NCBI GenBank assembly: GCA_043228905.1
Contig: JBHGNT010000016.1
Location: forward strand, 558,001-622,000
DNA length: 64,000 nt
From: Azolla caroliniana
Lineage: Eukaryota; Polypodiophyta
Direction: 5' to 3'
Below, piece by piece: positions 23,633 through 36,536 of this stretch (the first letter of the stretch is position 1; the number at the start of each line of letters is the position of its first letter). Both the position numbers and the translations under genes were made by a program. The notes under the pieces were generated by a model. The model searched no databases. It was not told where the DNA came from and worked only from the letters and a program-made list of their open reading frames with translations.

Positions 23633-26043
23633 TGTAACTTGCTGTCATACTGATGTCACAACTTTATAATTAATTGTATCACTATAGCAAACAGGTTATC
23701 ACATGCCTCGATATATTTTGTGAATGGGAATAAGTAGGAAAGAAATGGTCTATTGTTTGGAAACAATATACGTTACAGATTATCCACTGAGTTAACACTA
23801 CTAAGGTATGGGAGGCGGGTACTGAGGAGTACAAGGGTGTGAGTGCAGGTAGCTAGCTAGATTTCAAGAAGCACATAAATCTCTCTAGAAGGGCACTAAT
23901 TTCCTCCCTAGGGAATAAACTTAGTGCTGCAGGAGGGTACTCCAGATCCTCTCATTATATAATATGCAATAATGCATTCAAGGATGTAATTCAACCAAAT
24001 GACACTTATCAACTAATCTATTTCTCCGGCTCTACTTGACAGAATCTAGCGGCATTCCTCTTGTTTCCTGGTGTCAATATCTTGTTTATGGGAGGAATGT
24101 GCATCTGACTATCTACGTGTTTGAGCTCACGGGATGTATGAGTATCCATGTAGCTAGATTGTTATCCATGTAGCTAGGTTGTTGTATAAAGCCATCTGAC
24201 AAATCTTCTATGTGTATCATATGGATCGCTTAACCCCAACCTCTATGGCATGTCTCTATCCATCGGGTACATGAATATTCATGTCATTAAGTCTTAGGAT
24301 GAAACCATCTTCCCTGGTATGACGATGTTCTCAATAAAATATTCATCTCTTTATCCTCTTAGAGGAGTCTAAACATGTCTTGCTCATATAATATTGGATG
24401 AGATCCAATTGAGGTACCCAATCCATGGCAAGTTATTACCAAGAGACTCCTGAGACTTGGTGATTGTGGATTCCTCTAGTGATATCTAGGGAGTTTGTAC
24501 CCACTTGTAAACTGAGTTATAGTGGAAGTTCTGCTACCCTAAGGGTCCTGTGGTTTTCTCCTCGAGTTGGGGTTTCCAAGTAAAGCCTCGTGTATTTGGT
24601 TGCTATTATTTATTTTTTGTTGTATTGGCTATTACTTCTTGTCAGCGTGCCAATCAGATCGTGTCACTATTTGTGGACGGTGGTTGTTTGTTTGATTTAT
24701 TTGGACGGTGCTTAGCCTCTCCTTAGATTGGTGAAACTTATCTCGGGAGCTTAAGGGAAGTTCATTGAAGACTTCAAGTGTAGTCCAACACCAAATCTAA
24801 AATAGATGAGTCAAATCTAAGTGTCTGAAATTGAGGGCATTGGGCAAGAGCAATTGTCAAACAAACACTCGCGAGTAGCTAGCTTGGCGAACCTCTAACT
24901 TTGCAAACTCTCACTCTCTTCTCTCACAAAGACTATGTTAGTAAGAAGTTAACGAAAACACTTCAAAAGCTTAGGCATTAACTATTTCAAGATATGTATG
25001 TAAATAAATACTCATGATAATGCATTAACCATACCTCGATTACTAAATAGTCAAAACACATGATTTTTGTGTCTCTTTGAAGTGATTAACACCAATAACT
25101 AATTAATATGAAGGAGGAGAAAAAGGAAGATAGAGAGGTCAAGCTTAATTTCATAAACAACTTTTCGAAGTAAGGATCTAGAAGAAGCTAATAAGTCACA
25201 AAAAGGGACTTTTATAGCTTTTCTAAAGAGCTTGTCCCCTTTTACATTGGGGTGGCCTCTTGCTGAAAAGCTCTAGAGCAACTTTACTTTACTTCCCTTT
25301 TTTTTGTTCTTGTGTTAATCCTTGGTGTCTTAATCAGTGTTGATGTCTTTGTGGGTCGTGGGTTGTGTTATGTATGACAATCGCTTAACATTGTTGCACA
25401 TTCAAAACCTAATCCAACCTCCGAACACATTCAAATAACTTATGGGTTCCACTGACAACATAGTAACCATAAAAGATTTAGTAACTCGTGAGAATTTATC
25501 TTTTAATCCTCATTTGTTAGAAAAACATTTTGTTGCTCAAACCAAACATTAACGTTTTGTTCATACAAAGCATGTCAATATAATTTTGTATGAACCCTAC
25601 CTAAGCATGTCGTTGACATTGAAGACTTCTCAAAAGCCATAAAATGAAATTTTGTTAAGATTATTATTAAACATGTTTTGGAATTTTCTCTAAGTAATGA
25701 TTTCATTCATTCTTACCGAGAGAATTAAATAAGAAAAAACTTATTGTGCTCCAAATTTAAGAATAGCTTTATAATTGTTGTATGATGTTTCGGTTGTGAA
25801 ATTGAACTAAGAAGAGTTGAATAAAGTAAAAGTAATTTCTTCTGGTTCCAAATGACATGTACACCAATAAGAAAATGGCGGATAAAAAAAAAAGACAGAA
25901 ACATAAGTTCCAAGCCCAAGGAAATAATCACACAGGTCGCCTCTGATATATCATATAATACAACCCCAATAACGAAGGAAAGCCACCAAAAAATATATGA
26001 TGTCAACATTTGACAATGGTGATGAGGACGACAAGAGCAGGGA
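23633..26043. other. Intergenic between two convergent genes
   Basis: Contains the 3' ends of the HD-Zip IV gene (from 23633) and, at the far side, the downstream region of the minus-strand gene. I see no coding region. A short direct repeat (ATCCATGTAGCTAG) occurs twice at about 24146-24180. The rest is AT-rich and unremarkable. Confidence 0.6.
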
Positions 26044-26114
26044 GGGTTTAGGGTTTAAGGTTCAGAGTTTTGGGTTTAGGGTTTTCGAGGAGGAGGAGGA
26101 GGAGGAGGAGGAGG
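26044..26114 (+). repeat. Telomere-like words followed by an AGG tract
   Basis: GGTTTAGGGTTTAAGG at about 26045 and GGGTTTAGGGTTTT at about 26069 are degenerate TTTAGGG repeats, followed at about 26088-26114 by (GAG)n. They lie just downstream of the stop codon of the minus-strand gene, where they would read as AAACCCTAAACCC and a CTC tract in its 3' UTR or terminator region. Short telobox-like words are common in plant DNA, so a telomeric origin is not required. Confidence 0.6.
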
Positions 26115-26138
26115 GCATTGTTGTTAGCATTATTATAT

Positions 26139-27070
26139 TTAATGCAGCTGCTCGGCAGCAGGCTTGTCTTTTTTGGAGGAAAAGAGATGAGTGAGACCAT
26201 TGAACATGGTACCATTAATTTTGGAGGCTTTTCTGAAGCCAGGCGTAATATACATAACAGGGGTGACTCTAACAGCAGCTGCAGCAGAATAAGAGGTGGA
26301 CCTCTCAAGGGAGCGGCTAGTTAATACATGAGATCCATGATGCAGATATTCACACGCACCTATCCCGATCCCGCCGCTAGATGAATATGACGACGATGAT
26401 GATAATGATGCCGATGATCGCATCTGCCTATTACCATGATGAGCTACACCCCCAGGTTTTATCAGCGCCTGCTGATGATTCGACCTCCTCTTCAAAGGTT
26501 TGGGGCTGCTGTAGCTTCTGTCCAAACCCCTCACATGAACATGATGATGTTGAACATTAAAAGGCTGCTGTCTCGTGTCTACCGCTTTCTTATTCAAATT
26601 CTTATTCCTACTGTCAGCACCTCCGGAACTAGTAGTCGAACTATTATTACTCTCTGAAGTCTCAGCAGCTAGAAGTGTAGAGCTGCTACTAGAGCAGTTT
26701 ATAGCCTTCCCAGCGCCTGATGATCTGCTGTCCAGTGAAGTTCTTCCTTGGCTCGCCGAAAGTAGCCCCTCATCCCCTACATTACAGGTACTAGATGCTG
26801 TAGCACTTTTTGCAGCCCCGGGCCTCGTTACTCGCATCTGCTCGCATATACCTGGGCATCTAGCTCTAATAGATGTATTGATCATATTATTAGAGTTGCT
26901 GTTGTTATTTCTATGCTTAACAGAGGCCCCAATCCCTACTACATTAACTGTTTTCTGGACGTGATGTAACTCCATAGTATTCATCATGCCCTCTGAGTCA
27001 TCTGAGCTTTTGGATGACCTGCTTCCAGACATGTCCCAGCTGCTGCTGCTGCTGCTTCTGCTTTGAGCCG

Positions 27071-27106
<36 letters not shown>

Positions 27107-28415
27107 TCCTCACCATCATTAAACTTGTCGTTGGACAGAGTTCAGGGTCCGGCTGCAGCATAGCATTTGCCGGATCTGCAAATTGAGAATACTGATCATG
27201 AGTGCTGGAGCTACACAAGAAGAGGGCACTAGGGCTTATAGAACCAACGGCTGCTCCTGTAATATGGCGTTGGTGATCGTTGTGGAAATTTCCACCTGAA
27301 ATTAGACTGTCTGAAGCCTCAAGTGCTGCCGACGCATTTACCCCAAGTGCCGCTGTTGCTACATGAGCTTTCAGATCCGTAACACTGTCAAGCGACCTTC
27401 TGCCTGGGGCAAGCAGCTGAGGATCTGAGGATCTCATACCTTTTCGCATCATCAATTTAATGCTGTCGGTGCCCCTGCTTGATAACTCTGATCTGCTATG
27501 TTTATTATTATTGTTGTTGTTGTTATATTCATGAATCTGAACTTTCTTGAGCCCCAACAGTTCTTTCCACCTGCTAGTGCATGTGGGCGCCTTGGGTGAA
27601 ATAGGATGTTGGGCTAATTCTGTCCTCATTACATCGGCTCCACTGCTACTAGCGGAATAACCCATATAATTGTAACTTACCTGCTCTGGCGCGGTTGTTC
27701 CAGCACTGCCATGGCAAGTGTATAATTGCATCGTCACATCTTCTTCTGAGCAGTAAGCATGTAAACTAGTTTTCATGCTCCAGTTTGCGAGGATGGACTC
27801 CGATGTGATGGAGCGAACTGAATTATTAGTACTGTTCTGCAAATGAGGGCTATCATTACTGTAGAGAGGTCGGAGTTTGCCATCGAAGAAGAGCTCATCA
27901 GCTGCCAACATGCAGGGATATTGCAAATCGTGGACAGCGCTATGCTCTTGGCCTCGGATTACTGTAGTGGACTTGGAGAACTCGAATTCAGTTGGTGATC
28001 CTTTCCAGCTTGAATTAGCGATCGGTGCCAGCTGTCTGGCTGGAGAGCCGATCCCATTAGGACAGCAGCCAGACATCAACTGTATGTCACTCTCTTCGGA
28101 CTTGTCAGATATACTCATACTTTCCGCTGCTGCTGCTGCTGCGCCACCAGCAGTTGTAATAGATCTGGCGAAATCCCTGGAGAAAGAAACCCGGGGAGCA
28201 AGCCATTCGAGAGTACCCCCCCCTGCCTCTGCTTCTGATGATGATGAATTGTTATACGATGAGAAATAGGGATTCGATAAGGCAAAAACTAGGCTCTCGT
28301 CATCATCATGACAATCTTCGTCATTACCATCATCATGGCCTGCACGGCCTGATCCTGGGGCAGGATCCACTGTTGAAAGTTGTGCCATTTTCTGCAGAGA
28401 CGTCCCAATCCGCAT
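26139..28415 (-). CDS. DUF1645-type plant protein, single exon, low-complexity expanded
   Basis: The frame is open to 28601. I take the ATG at 28415 (MRIGTSLQKMAQL, 758 residues) or, equally plausibly, 28388 (MAQLSTVDP, 749 residues). Motifs seen in order are FEFSKS near residue 140, AADELFFDGKLRPLY near 165-185, TSRWKELLGLKK near 290, and a C-terminal VRVTPVMYITPG with a lysine-rich end. These fit the plant DUF1645 family, whose members are usually 200-350 residues and of uncertain biochemical role; some affect stress tolerance and grain size in rice. This copy is more than twice the usual length because of serine, asparagine (NNNNNNNN), alanine and an 11-residue glutamine tract (coding CTG repeat at about 27072-27102 on the plus strand). 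No membrane segment or signal peptide is seen; it is probably nuclear or cytosolic. Confidence 0.7.
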
Positions 28416-28784
28416 CAGGGTTTCCGATGAAGTTAATTCATGGCATTTGAATTGGTAATCGTACGAAATATGAACTCGTGTGCAGCAGAAAACAACAATT
28501 ACCCGTAGTGCCCCGCTACTAAGAAAACCATGTTCTCTGCACGCACTTTCGTAAGTATACAGTATCACTTTAACTCTTGTTGTTAGGACACACTCACTCA
28601 ACTTCCTTACATTCTAGATGTGAAAGCTCAGAATTGCAGGGGAGGGGAGGGGAGAGGAGTTTCCAAATTCAAAGATTGGAGGAGAACCTGGAATAGTTGG
28701 GGCGAGGGGTAAGGTGCATCACAGAAACGCAAAGCAAATAGTTACTGGATTTAATGGAACCAGAAGACTAGAACGGGTCAGGGG

Positions 28785-28794
28785 ATTTATAAAT
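28785..28794 (-). promoter_or_regulatory. Possible TATA box of the DUF1645-type gene
   Basis: ATTTATAAAT is self-complementary and lies about 370 bp upstream of the chosen start codon, which would allow a 5' leader of about 340 bp starting near 28755. No other TATA-like word is better placed. Function is inferred. Confidence 0.4.
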
Positions 28795-29468
28795 CTGACA
28801 TCCTAAGTAAGTGATCGGCACAACACCCCTTTTTTCTGGCTTAATATGAATGAATGCAGGGCAGGTACGTATATACATACCACGATTTAGAGTGCCGTCG
28901 CTCCGCCTCTTGATGTGGTTGCTGTTGCTGTTGCTGTTGCTGTTGTGTAAGGTGAGTGAGTGCACTGCTGCTGCGAGGAAAGGAGGGAGGGCTAGCGTAT
29001 GTATTAGTGCGATGCAATAAAAGAAAAGGAAAGGAAAAGGAAAGGAAAGGAAAGAAAGAAAGAATGGCAGCGATGCTTACGAAATTACCTTTGGATGTGG
29101 GTCCCAGCCCCACCCCACACGGTACACCCAAGGGCCAATCCTACAACCCACAAAAAGCAAGAAGGAAAAGAAGATAAATCTTTAGTTGAATTGAATTGGT
29201 AAAGAACGATCCCACTATCTATCATGCATTGAGAAAGAAAGGGGAGGGTGGGAAGTTACTCATTCCACAGCGTAAGATTGGGACTGACTCACCCGACTGG
29301 CTGGTGAATAAGAAGTTGAGTTCAACCCCCCCCCCCCCCCCCCCCTTCCCTTTCATAATAATAATAATAATATACATATGTATGTTTCCTCTCTCTAGAG
29401 AGCATTGAAATACCCTATGGGGTATCAAAAGCATAATATTGTGTTTGTATGGCATGGATCGACCAACT
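28795..29468. other. Upstream region with microsatellites and a C20 tract
   Basis: Holds a (TTGCTG)n tract at about 28918-28945, an (AAAGG)n-type purine tract at about 29020-29065, a run of 20 C at 29326-29345 and an (ATA)n tract at about 29357-29371. Short ORFs here are by-products of these tracts. No gene seen. Confidence 0.6.
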
Positions 29469-29708
29469 CATTAGATAACCATGGACACGTATGAACATGG
29501 CACATGTGCACGTCATGTGCTAGCATGCCATTATGATCCAATCCACCATTTCTGTGTGTGTGTGTTATATGTACTTAATACTCGTGGTCATTAGATAACC
29601 ATGGACACGTATGAACATGGCACATGTGCACGTCATGTGCTAGCATGCCATTATGATCCAATCCACCATTTCTGTGTGTGTGTGTTATATGTACTTAATA
29701 CTCGTACG
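29469..29708 (+). repeat. Perfect 120-bp tandem duplication
   Basis: Two head-to-tail copies (about 29469-29588 and 29589-29708) that I find identical over at least 117 bp, starting TCATTAGATAACCATGGAC and ending CTTAATACTCGT. Each copy contains overlapping palindromes: GCACATGTGC, a CACGTC core, GCTAGC and GCATGC, enclosed by ATGGCA and TGCCAT. Confidence 0.9.
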
Positions 29709-32307
29709 TAAATAGGCCAATGTGGCCTATGAGAGAGAGAGAGGTCTCCAACTTTACCGAAAAAATAAAGAGAGACCTCAAGCTTCTTAAGAGTGCTTGT
29801 ATAGGAAACCCAACAAATATAGATAGAATAGCAGGCAACTATTCATATGAGGTAACAAGGTCTAGGTAAAAAGACTCGTACATTTACATTGGAATTTGGT
29901 TAAACGACACATTTGCATGGCATGTAAAGCCCTCTCCAAACTTTAATATGTAAAAACTTGATTTGATTTTACACACGAATAAATTCCAATCATCAAACTT
30001 ATATGAAGGATCATAAAAATGGGAAACCATTTTGTATGTGCAAAGGACCAAGATATAACAAATGTTTGAAAACCCGGAACTCTTAAAATAATAGTAAGGT
30101 TTCAAAACTGAAAATTTATTAACGAGGAAGGAGATTCCTATAACATCTTTGGCATAAGGATTAATAATGACCCCCTAGGGATTCCTCATTAGGCAGCATA
30201 GTAAATACTAATGATCTTGATTTTATAACCAGCTCTCCGCACTAACTTTTATGTGTGCGAAACATAATAGGAATTGAAGATTTGGCCAACTGCACAAACT
30301 TGTAAATTCAAATATACCTAGCTTCCACAAATAAATCACTTTCAAAGTCAAAGCATCGATATGAAATATGCTCTATCTATGACCAAGCCATAAACAAATA
30401 ATCTCTACGGTAACTCTGAAGGAGGGTAGACCCCAAAATAGATGCTAATTTCATGCATTGACGAGTTTCTACGCATTGTACAGCCATGACTCATTTGTGC
30501 ACAACGTCATAGATTATAGATATATGGTAATGCAAGGTGGCAAGTATACAAAGGATACCCCATGCACATATGTTCTTGAAGTTCTTCAAGTCATGTTAGC
30601 ATAGACGTTAAATTTGCACTTGATTCTTATATCCTTGTATAAAGTGTAGGGTGGTTATTGCATTCGATCTCTACAAAGCGAATGTGTTCCATGAAAACAA
30701 AAAAGGGGTAAGATGTAGAGTGACACATTAAATGGAAGCCTCAATGTTTATGGTAAAGTTGCTTGTGTCATGTAGACATGGTTCAACATTCATATAAAAA
30801 GGTTTATATAGGTTTGGTGAACATTTATCCAATCACATGGCTACGCTTGTCGCCTACCAACACAAGGGGTTATACATTTATTTCTTTGTTGGGAAGGTGA
30901 GCATCAAACACCCTTGCACTAGTACCCAAACAATTGGTACAAGATTATAGGTGTCATCTTAATTCATTGACCGTTGAAATTTTTTGAAACCTTGTACCAT
31001 TTTATTCTTTATTGTATTATTATCATGTTGGGATAGCCGGGAGTTTTAATTATTTATTTCATGCTAATGACAATTACAACTATCATAAGAAGATGCAAAC
31101 AAGTGCAAAAAGCTTTATTCATCATTATACATTTTAGGTATGCGTGTAACGTGGATGTGGTTACTAGTATGTACATCGAATTTGAGAACAAAACTAGCAT
31201 GCTAATCTTTTTTTCCGAGAATAAGATAAAAGAAATTACCAGAAGAAGCGGAACAAAATTAAAATTTAGGAAAACGTTTGGAAGAAAGCAATTGTGAATA
31301 TGGTGCAATTTAGGTATGCGTGTAACATGGATGTGGTCAATGGTACATGGAACTTGAGAAGAAAGCTAGTATGCTAAATCATTTTCTTTCTAGAATAAGG
31401 TAAAATAAATTTTTAGAAGAAGCAAAACAAATTACAAATTTAGGGGAAGAATTGGAAGAAATCAAGTGTGAGTATGATGCAATTCATGTTAAATATAAAA
31501 CAACAAAATTGAGGTACAATAGGAATTTATGGATCAAATGTTTTGAACTAAAATAGAGTATTCCAAACATAAGTTATATGTATGTATTAAACTCCATTAG
31601 ATGGTCATAATGTTGGGAGATTCACTAAACTCCATTAGATGGTCATCACTAAACTTCTTAACCCACGACAACCATTTCAATTCTACATCGTTGATACATA
31701 CCGAGTCGTAAAGATGCATTTTTGGCTTTAGCAATGCACGTTTTAAGGAGCATTGATTTGAAAAACAAAACATTATTTGGGACTCTATCAAATTTAATTA
31801 TTGCAACTCGCTTGCAAGGTTGAACTTAGTTGGAAGCGAAGCAACCAAAAACTCGTTGTAATGGAACAAATTATGTCTTTTTCACATACCTAGATTCATG
31901 TCACAATGACTAGTCATGCAAAGAATATCTACCCAAGAAGGTTGTGTAGCAACAACATAAACAAGGGCAATTAAAAATCCATAAGGTTTCATGGATGAGG
32001 GTTGAACAACGTGAGAAACTATCTTTTCCATACACAAAGAATTTTCACATTCGTTCGTAAAATAGATGGTTTTATTTGTCATTGACAACAAGTTGTTATC
32101 ACTTTATAGTGATGCTTGAGCTCAACTAAAAGACACGAACAACTTTTGTTTCTAGTCGATCTTAATCAAAGGAATTTGGTAGTCCAAAGCATTATTTATG
32201 AATTTAACAATAATCAATTGAAAACAACATACCTTTTGGATTTAAGTAAATATATGTTGTAATATGTTGCATGAAGGTTACTATATTAGCTTGCAACTTG
32301 CCATCTT
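29709..32307. other. AT-rich intergenic region, includes a 176-bp degenerate tandem repeat
   Basis: No gene recognised. At 31135-31488 two copies of a 176-bp unit beginning TAGGTATGCGTGTAAC lie head to tail with perhaps 75-80 per cent identity. A 17-bp word (ACTCCATTAGATGGTCA) is repeated 36 bp apart at about 31590 and 31626. No stable frame crosses the repeats. Confidence 0.55.
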
Positions 32308-32596
32308 ATATGTGAAGAGAATAGCGCGGAATATTGCTCGGCCACAACCGAGTAATGAATCACTTCAATGAGAATCAAACACAAAAATGGGAAGTAGGGA
32401 GTGAACGCACGTACACACACGAACAATAGAGAGTACACAGGATGTTTACGTGTAAAACCCTAATGGGGAAAAACCACGGGAGCCCACAGGCTCCGAACTA
32501 TCACTATATGTGAAAGGTACAATCAGAGACTCGGAGGCAACGACCTCGAGCTCTATTTCTTCGCCAAGCGGCGGTTACAACAGAAGTTGTTCTATA

Positions 32597-32672
<76 letters not shown>

Positions 32673-32943
32673 GACAATAGTTATACACACAACAATATGA
32701 CAAAGTTCTCCTCAATGTATAGAGTGATTGCCCTAAGTCATATTTATAAAATTATACTTATATGATCTTAGGGCTATTTACAAATATAGCCTCAATAGGC
32801 TTACTCAAAATATATTTACAAATATGTCTTTTCTTCCGGTTCTCACTAGGTCCATCTGATCCGGTTTCCGGATCTCTTCTGGTTTTCAGCGGGTCCTCTT
32901 CATCCATAACCGGATCCCATCCGGAGGGATCGATTTCCCAACA

Positions 32944-35900
32944 ATCTCCCCCTTCACTCCGGCATGGGATGTCTCACCAGCCCGATCCGCTTTCGGCACG
33001 TGTCCAGCTTGTCGGTTATCAACACCTTGGTCAACATATCCAACCCGTTCTCCTCCGTGTGGATCATGGCAGCATGAACTCTTGATCTTCTACTCTCTCC
33101 CGGATCCAGTGGTACCTCCGTTGGATATGTTTCGTTCGGGAATGGTAGGCCGCGTTCTTTGCAAGGTGGATGGCACTTTGACTGTCGCAGTAGAGTTGGT
33201 ATTCCTCCTGTTGGATCCCTAGCTCTCTGATGAAGTCCTTCATCCAGATTATCTCCTTGTCGGCTTCCACAACTACCATGTACTCCGCCTCTGTGGTTGA
33301 CAACGCGACTGTCTTCTGCAGCCTCGACTTCCACGAAACAACTCCCCCTGCATAAGTCATGACATATCCGGATGTAGACCGGCTGGTATTTGCATCAACT
33401 GACATATCCGAATCTGTGAAACCATTGAGTTGGGGTTTTCCGGAGCCAAACCAGAGGCACATACTCGAGGTGCCTTTTAGATACCGGAGTATCCACTTGA
33501 CCATGTTCTAGTGCTTTCTTCCGGGATTGCTCATGAAACGACTCACCACTCCGATTGCATATCAAGCTTTCGACGGGTACATACCATCGCGTACATCAAG
33601 CTTCTAACGGCAGAGGCATATGGTATCTTCATCATATCCGTCTTCTCTGCCTTTGTCCTTGGACTTTGTTTTTCGGATAGCTTGCAGTTTTCCGGAAGTG
33701 TCGATCCGACCGGTTTCGCCTCCGACATGTTGAACCGTTGAAGCACCTTTGTCACGTGCTTCTCCTATGACAACCACAACAGCTTCTTCGACTGGTCCCG
33801 GATGATGTGCATTCCCAATATCTGTCTTGCTGGACCCAAGTCTTTCATTAAGAAGGTCCGGTTAAGAGCCTTCTTCAACATCCAGATCTTTCCTTGGTCT
33901 CGTCCGACGATCAACATATCATCCACATATAGGAGAAGTATGAGGAAATCTCCTCCGTCAAATTTCTTCACAAACACGTAGTGATCGGCCTGCGTCTTGT
34001 GGTACCCTTAGTCGGTCATAAAGGAGTCGAACTTCCGGTACCATTGCCGGGGAGCTTGCTTCAGTTTGTATAAGCTCTTCTTCAGCCGACACACCAGGTG
34101 CTCCTTCCCTTTCTTCTCAAATCCTTCTGGTTGCTGAATGTAGATCTCCTCTTTGAGGTCACCATGGAAGAACGCCGTCTTGACGTCTAGTTGCTCTACC
34201 TCCAGGTCCATGCTTGCCGCTATGCTCAACACCGTCCGGATGGAAGTCATCTTAATTACCGGGTCAAAGATCTCATCGAAGTTCACTCCTTTCTTCTGTT
34301 GGAAACCCTTCACCACGATCCGAGCTTTGTACCTTGGTGGATTTCCGGCGTCTCCCGGTTTCAGCTTGTACACCAACTTGTTCTGGAGTGCTCTCTTGTC
34401 TTTTCGCAACTCCGTCAGTTCATACGTGTGGTTCTCATGCAAGGAATCCATCTCATCCTGCATGGCACTCAACCGCTTGCGACTGTGGGTGTCTCTCTTT
34501 GCTTCTTCGAAGCTTTCCGGCTCCCCCTCATTGGTTAGCAACACATGCTCTACATCCGGAAATCTTTGGGGGACTCTTCTCTCTCGGAGAGGATATCTCC
34601 GTCCTTGGTTTCTGACTATCGGTTCCTCCGTTTGTTTCGAGTCCGAGTCCGATTCGGGATCTTGTCCGATTCCGGTGTCTTCTTCTTCGGTCGGTTCGGT
34701 TCCTTGTCCGTATCCGGCCGGTTCGTCGAGTGTCATCCGGTTATCGGCTAACATCCGGTTTTCAACCGGGTAAGTCCTTGTGTCCTCAAGCTGGTTTTCA
34801 TTGGATGATCCGGAGTTCATCACCTTCTTCTCCGACACCTAGTCGGCAATGGTCCTATCTTCCATGAAGACTATGTCCCGACTCCAGAACACCTTCTTGT
34901 CGACCAAATCCCATACCCGGTAACTGAGCTCATCATCATCGTATCTAAGGAATATGCATGGTCGGGACTTCGGATCCAGCTTTGCTCTCTTGTCCTTTGC
35001 CACATGCACGTAAGCGAGACACCCAAACACCTTCAGATGCCGGTAAAATACATCTTTACCGGTCCATACTTTCTGCAGTGAGTCTCCTTCCAAGGGTGTT
35101 GAGGGTGATCTGTTTATCACATAGGTCGTCGTCATCAACGCCTTAGCCGGAAATGTCTTGGGTAACTTTGCATGTGCCAGCATGCTCCGGACTCTCTCCA
35201 TCACGGTCTGGTTCATCCGTTCGGCCAACCTGTTTAGTTTCGGCGTCTTCGGCACGGTAAATTTGAGCTGGATTCAATTCGATCGGTAGTACTCCTCGAA
35301 CTGCCCCCGGTATTCTCCTCCGTTATCTGCTCGAACAGGCTTCAGCTTCTGGCCGGTTTCTCTTTCCACTCTTGCGTGGAGCTCCTTGAAGACGGATAAC
35401 ACTTGATCCTTCGTCTTCAGTGGTGAGACCCACAACTTTCGGCTGTGGTCATCTATGAATGTTACGAAGTACTGCACTCCGGCATGTGACTTCGTGTCCC
35501 CTTGACACACATCAGTATGCACCAGCTCCAATGGCGCATTCCGTGTCATCGGTGATCTTGACTGGAAGGAGGTTCGGTTTTTCTTGCCGGCAAAGCAATC
35601 GGTGCACTTCTCAAGGAGCACGTCTTTCACCTCTGGAATGAGGTTGTCTTCGGCATCTTCTCATCCCCTTCTGGCTCATGTGACACAGTCTCTTGTGCCA
35701 CAACTCACCTGCAGTATCGGATGCTACGTTCACTTCTTCCTGGCATATCTAGGCATTCATCAAGTACAATGTGTTGACCTTCCAGGCTTGAGCCACTATT
35801 AGGCTCCCTTTGCAGAACTTCATGACTCCGTTCCGGATGCTACCCGTGTAGCCTTCATCATCTAGCCGACCGACAGATATAAGGTTCAGTCGAACCTCCG

Positions 35901-36181
35901 GAACATGTCGAACATCCTTCAACAACAACTTGCATCCGGTTGATGTCGTCAACAACACATCTCCTATGTCGATAATTCGGCATGTACCTTCATTCCCCAT
36001 CCAGACACAACCATGATCATCGGTTGTGTAGGATGAGAAGCATTTCCAATACGGTGTCAGGTGGAATGACGCTCCGGAATCGACAACCCATGTTGTCTTG
36101 TCGCCGACAAGGTTTAACTCATTCTCCTCGGTAATGAGCATCAGTTCCTCTTCACTTGTCGCGATTGCCGACATTCCTTTC
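32944..36181 (-). pseudogene. Copia-2b pol remnant (protease, integrase, RT, RNase H)
   Basis: Running from 36181 down to about 32954: protease VVDSGASFHLTP near 36080; pre-integrase zone; integrase with HTDVCQ, FIDDHSR and ADNGGEYR near 35330-35530 and RLAERMNQ near 35220; RT with ARIVVKGFQQKKGVNFDE, LDVKTAFFHGD and YVDDMLIVG (34250-33900); RNase H with SRSTSGYVMTYAGG and TTEAEYM (33400-33260); and an end KRIGLVRHPMPE. Frameshifts and stops split it into at least six frames (for example at 34838, 34008, 33765 and about 33070). It continues the gag part at 41206-42040 on the far side of the nested element. Confidence 0.85.
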
Positions 36182-36505
36182 TGTAAAGAATCGATGGTGA
36201 TTCTTATGTAGCGGAATAGATATGTGTGTGTCTGTGTGTCTGTGAGAGAGAAAAATAGAGGAGAGAAGAGAACACAAGATGGATAAGCAAGAGAACTAAA
36301 ATACTCAAGAGGTGTATATATCACAATTAGAATGGAGATACAAAATTCTAGCATTATAAGGAGTCACAACCGACTTAGTATGAAGTGTGAGGAGGGTGCT
36401 TTATATATAGTCACCCTCTCTCTTCATTAACTAACTACAACAACCACTCTCTCTCTGGGGGAATGTAAAGACTCATAGTCATGGGGAATATGTAACGCAT
36501 TAGTT

Positions 36506-36536
36506 ATGTGTCATAGAATATGATTCTATGACACAT
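36506..36536. repeat. Perfect 14-bp hairpin in the Copia-3 LTR
   Basis: ATGTGTCATAGAAT at 36506-36519, a 3-nt spacer, then its exact reverse complement at 36523-36536. The same hairpin is present, also perfect, in the other LTR at 41071-41101. Both copies being intact while the rest of the LTR has diverged suggests a functional stem in the LTR RNA or a regulatory palindrome. Confidence 0.85.

Noticed and set aside
26575-26964. Plus-strand ORFs opposite the DUF1645-type gene
   Set aside because: Leucine- and serine-rich shadows of the antisense low-complexity coding sequence, with no independent motifs.
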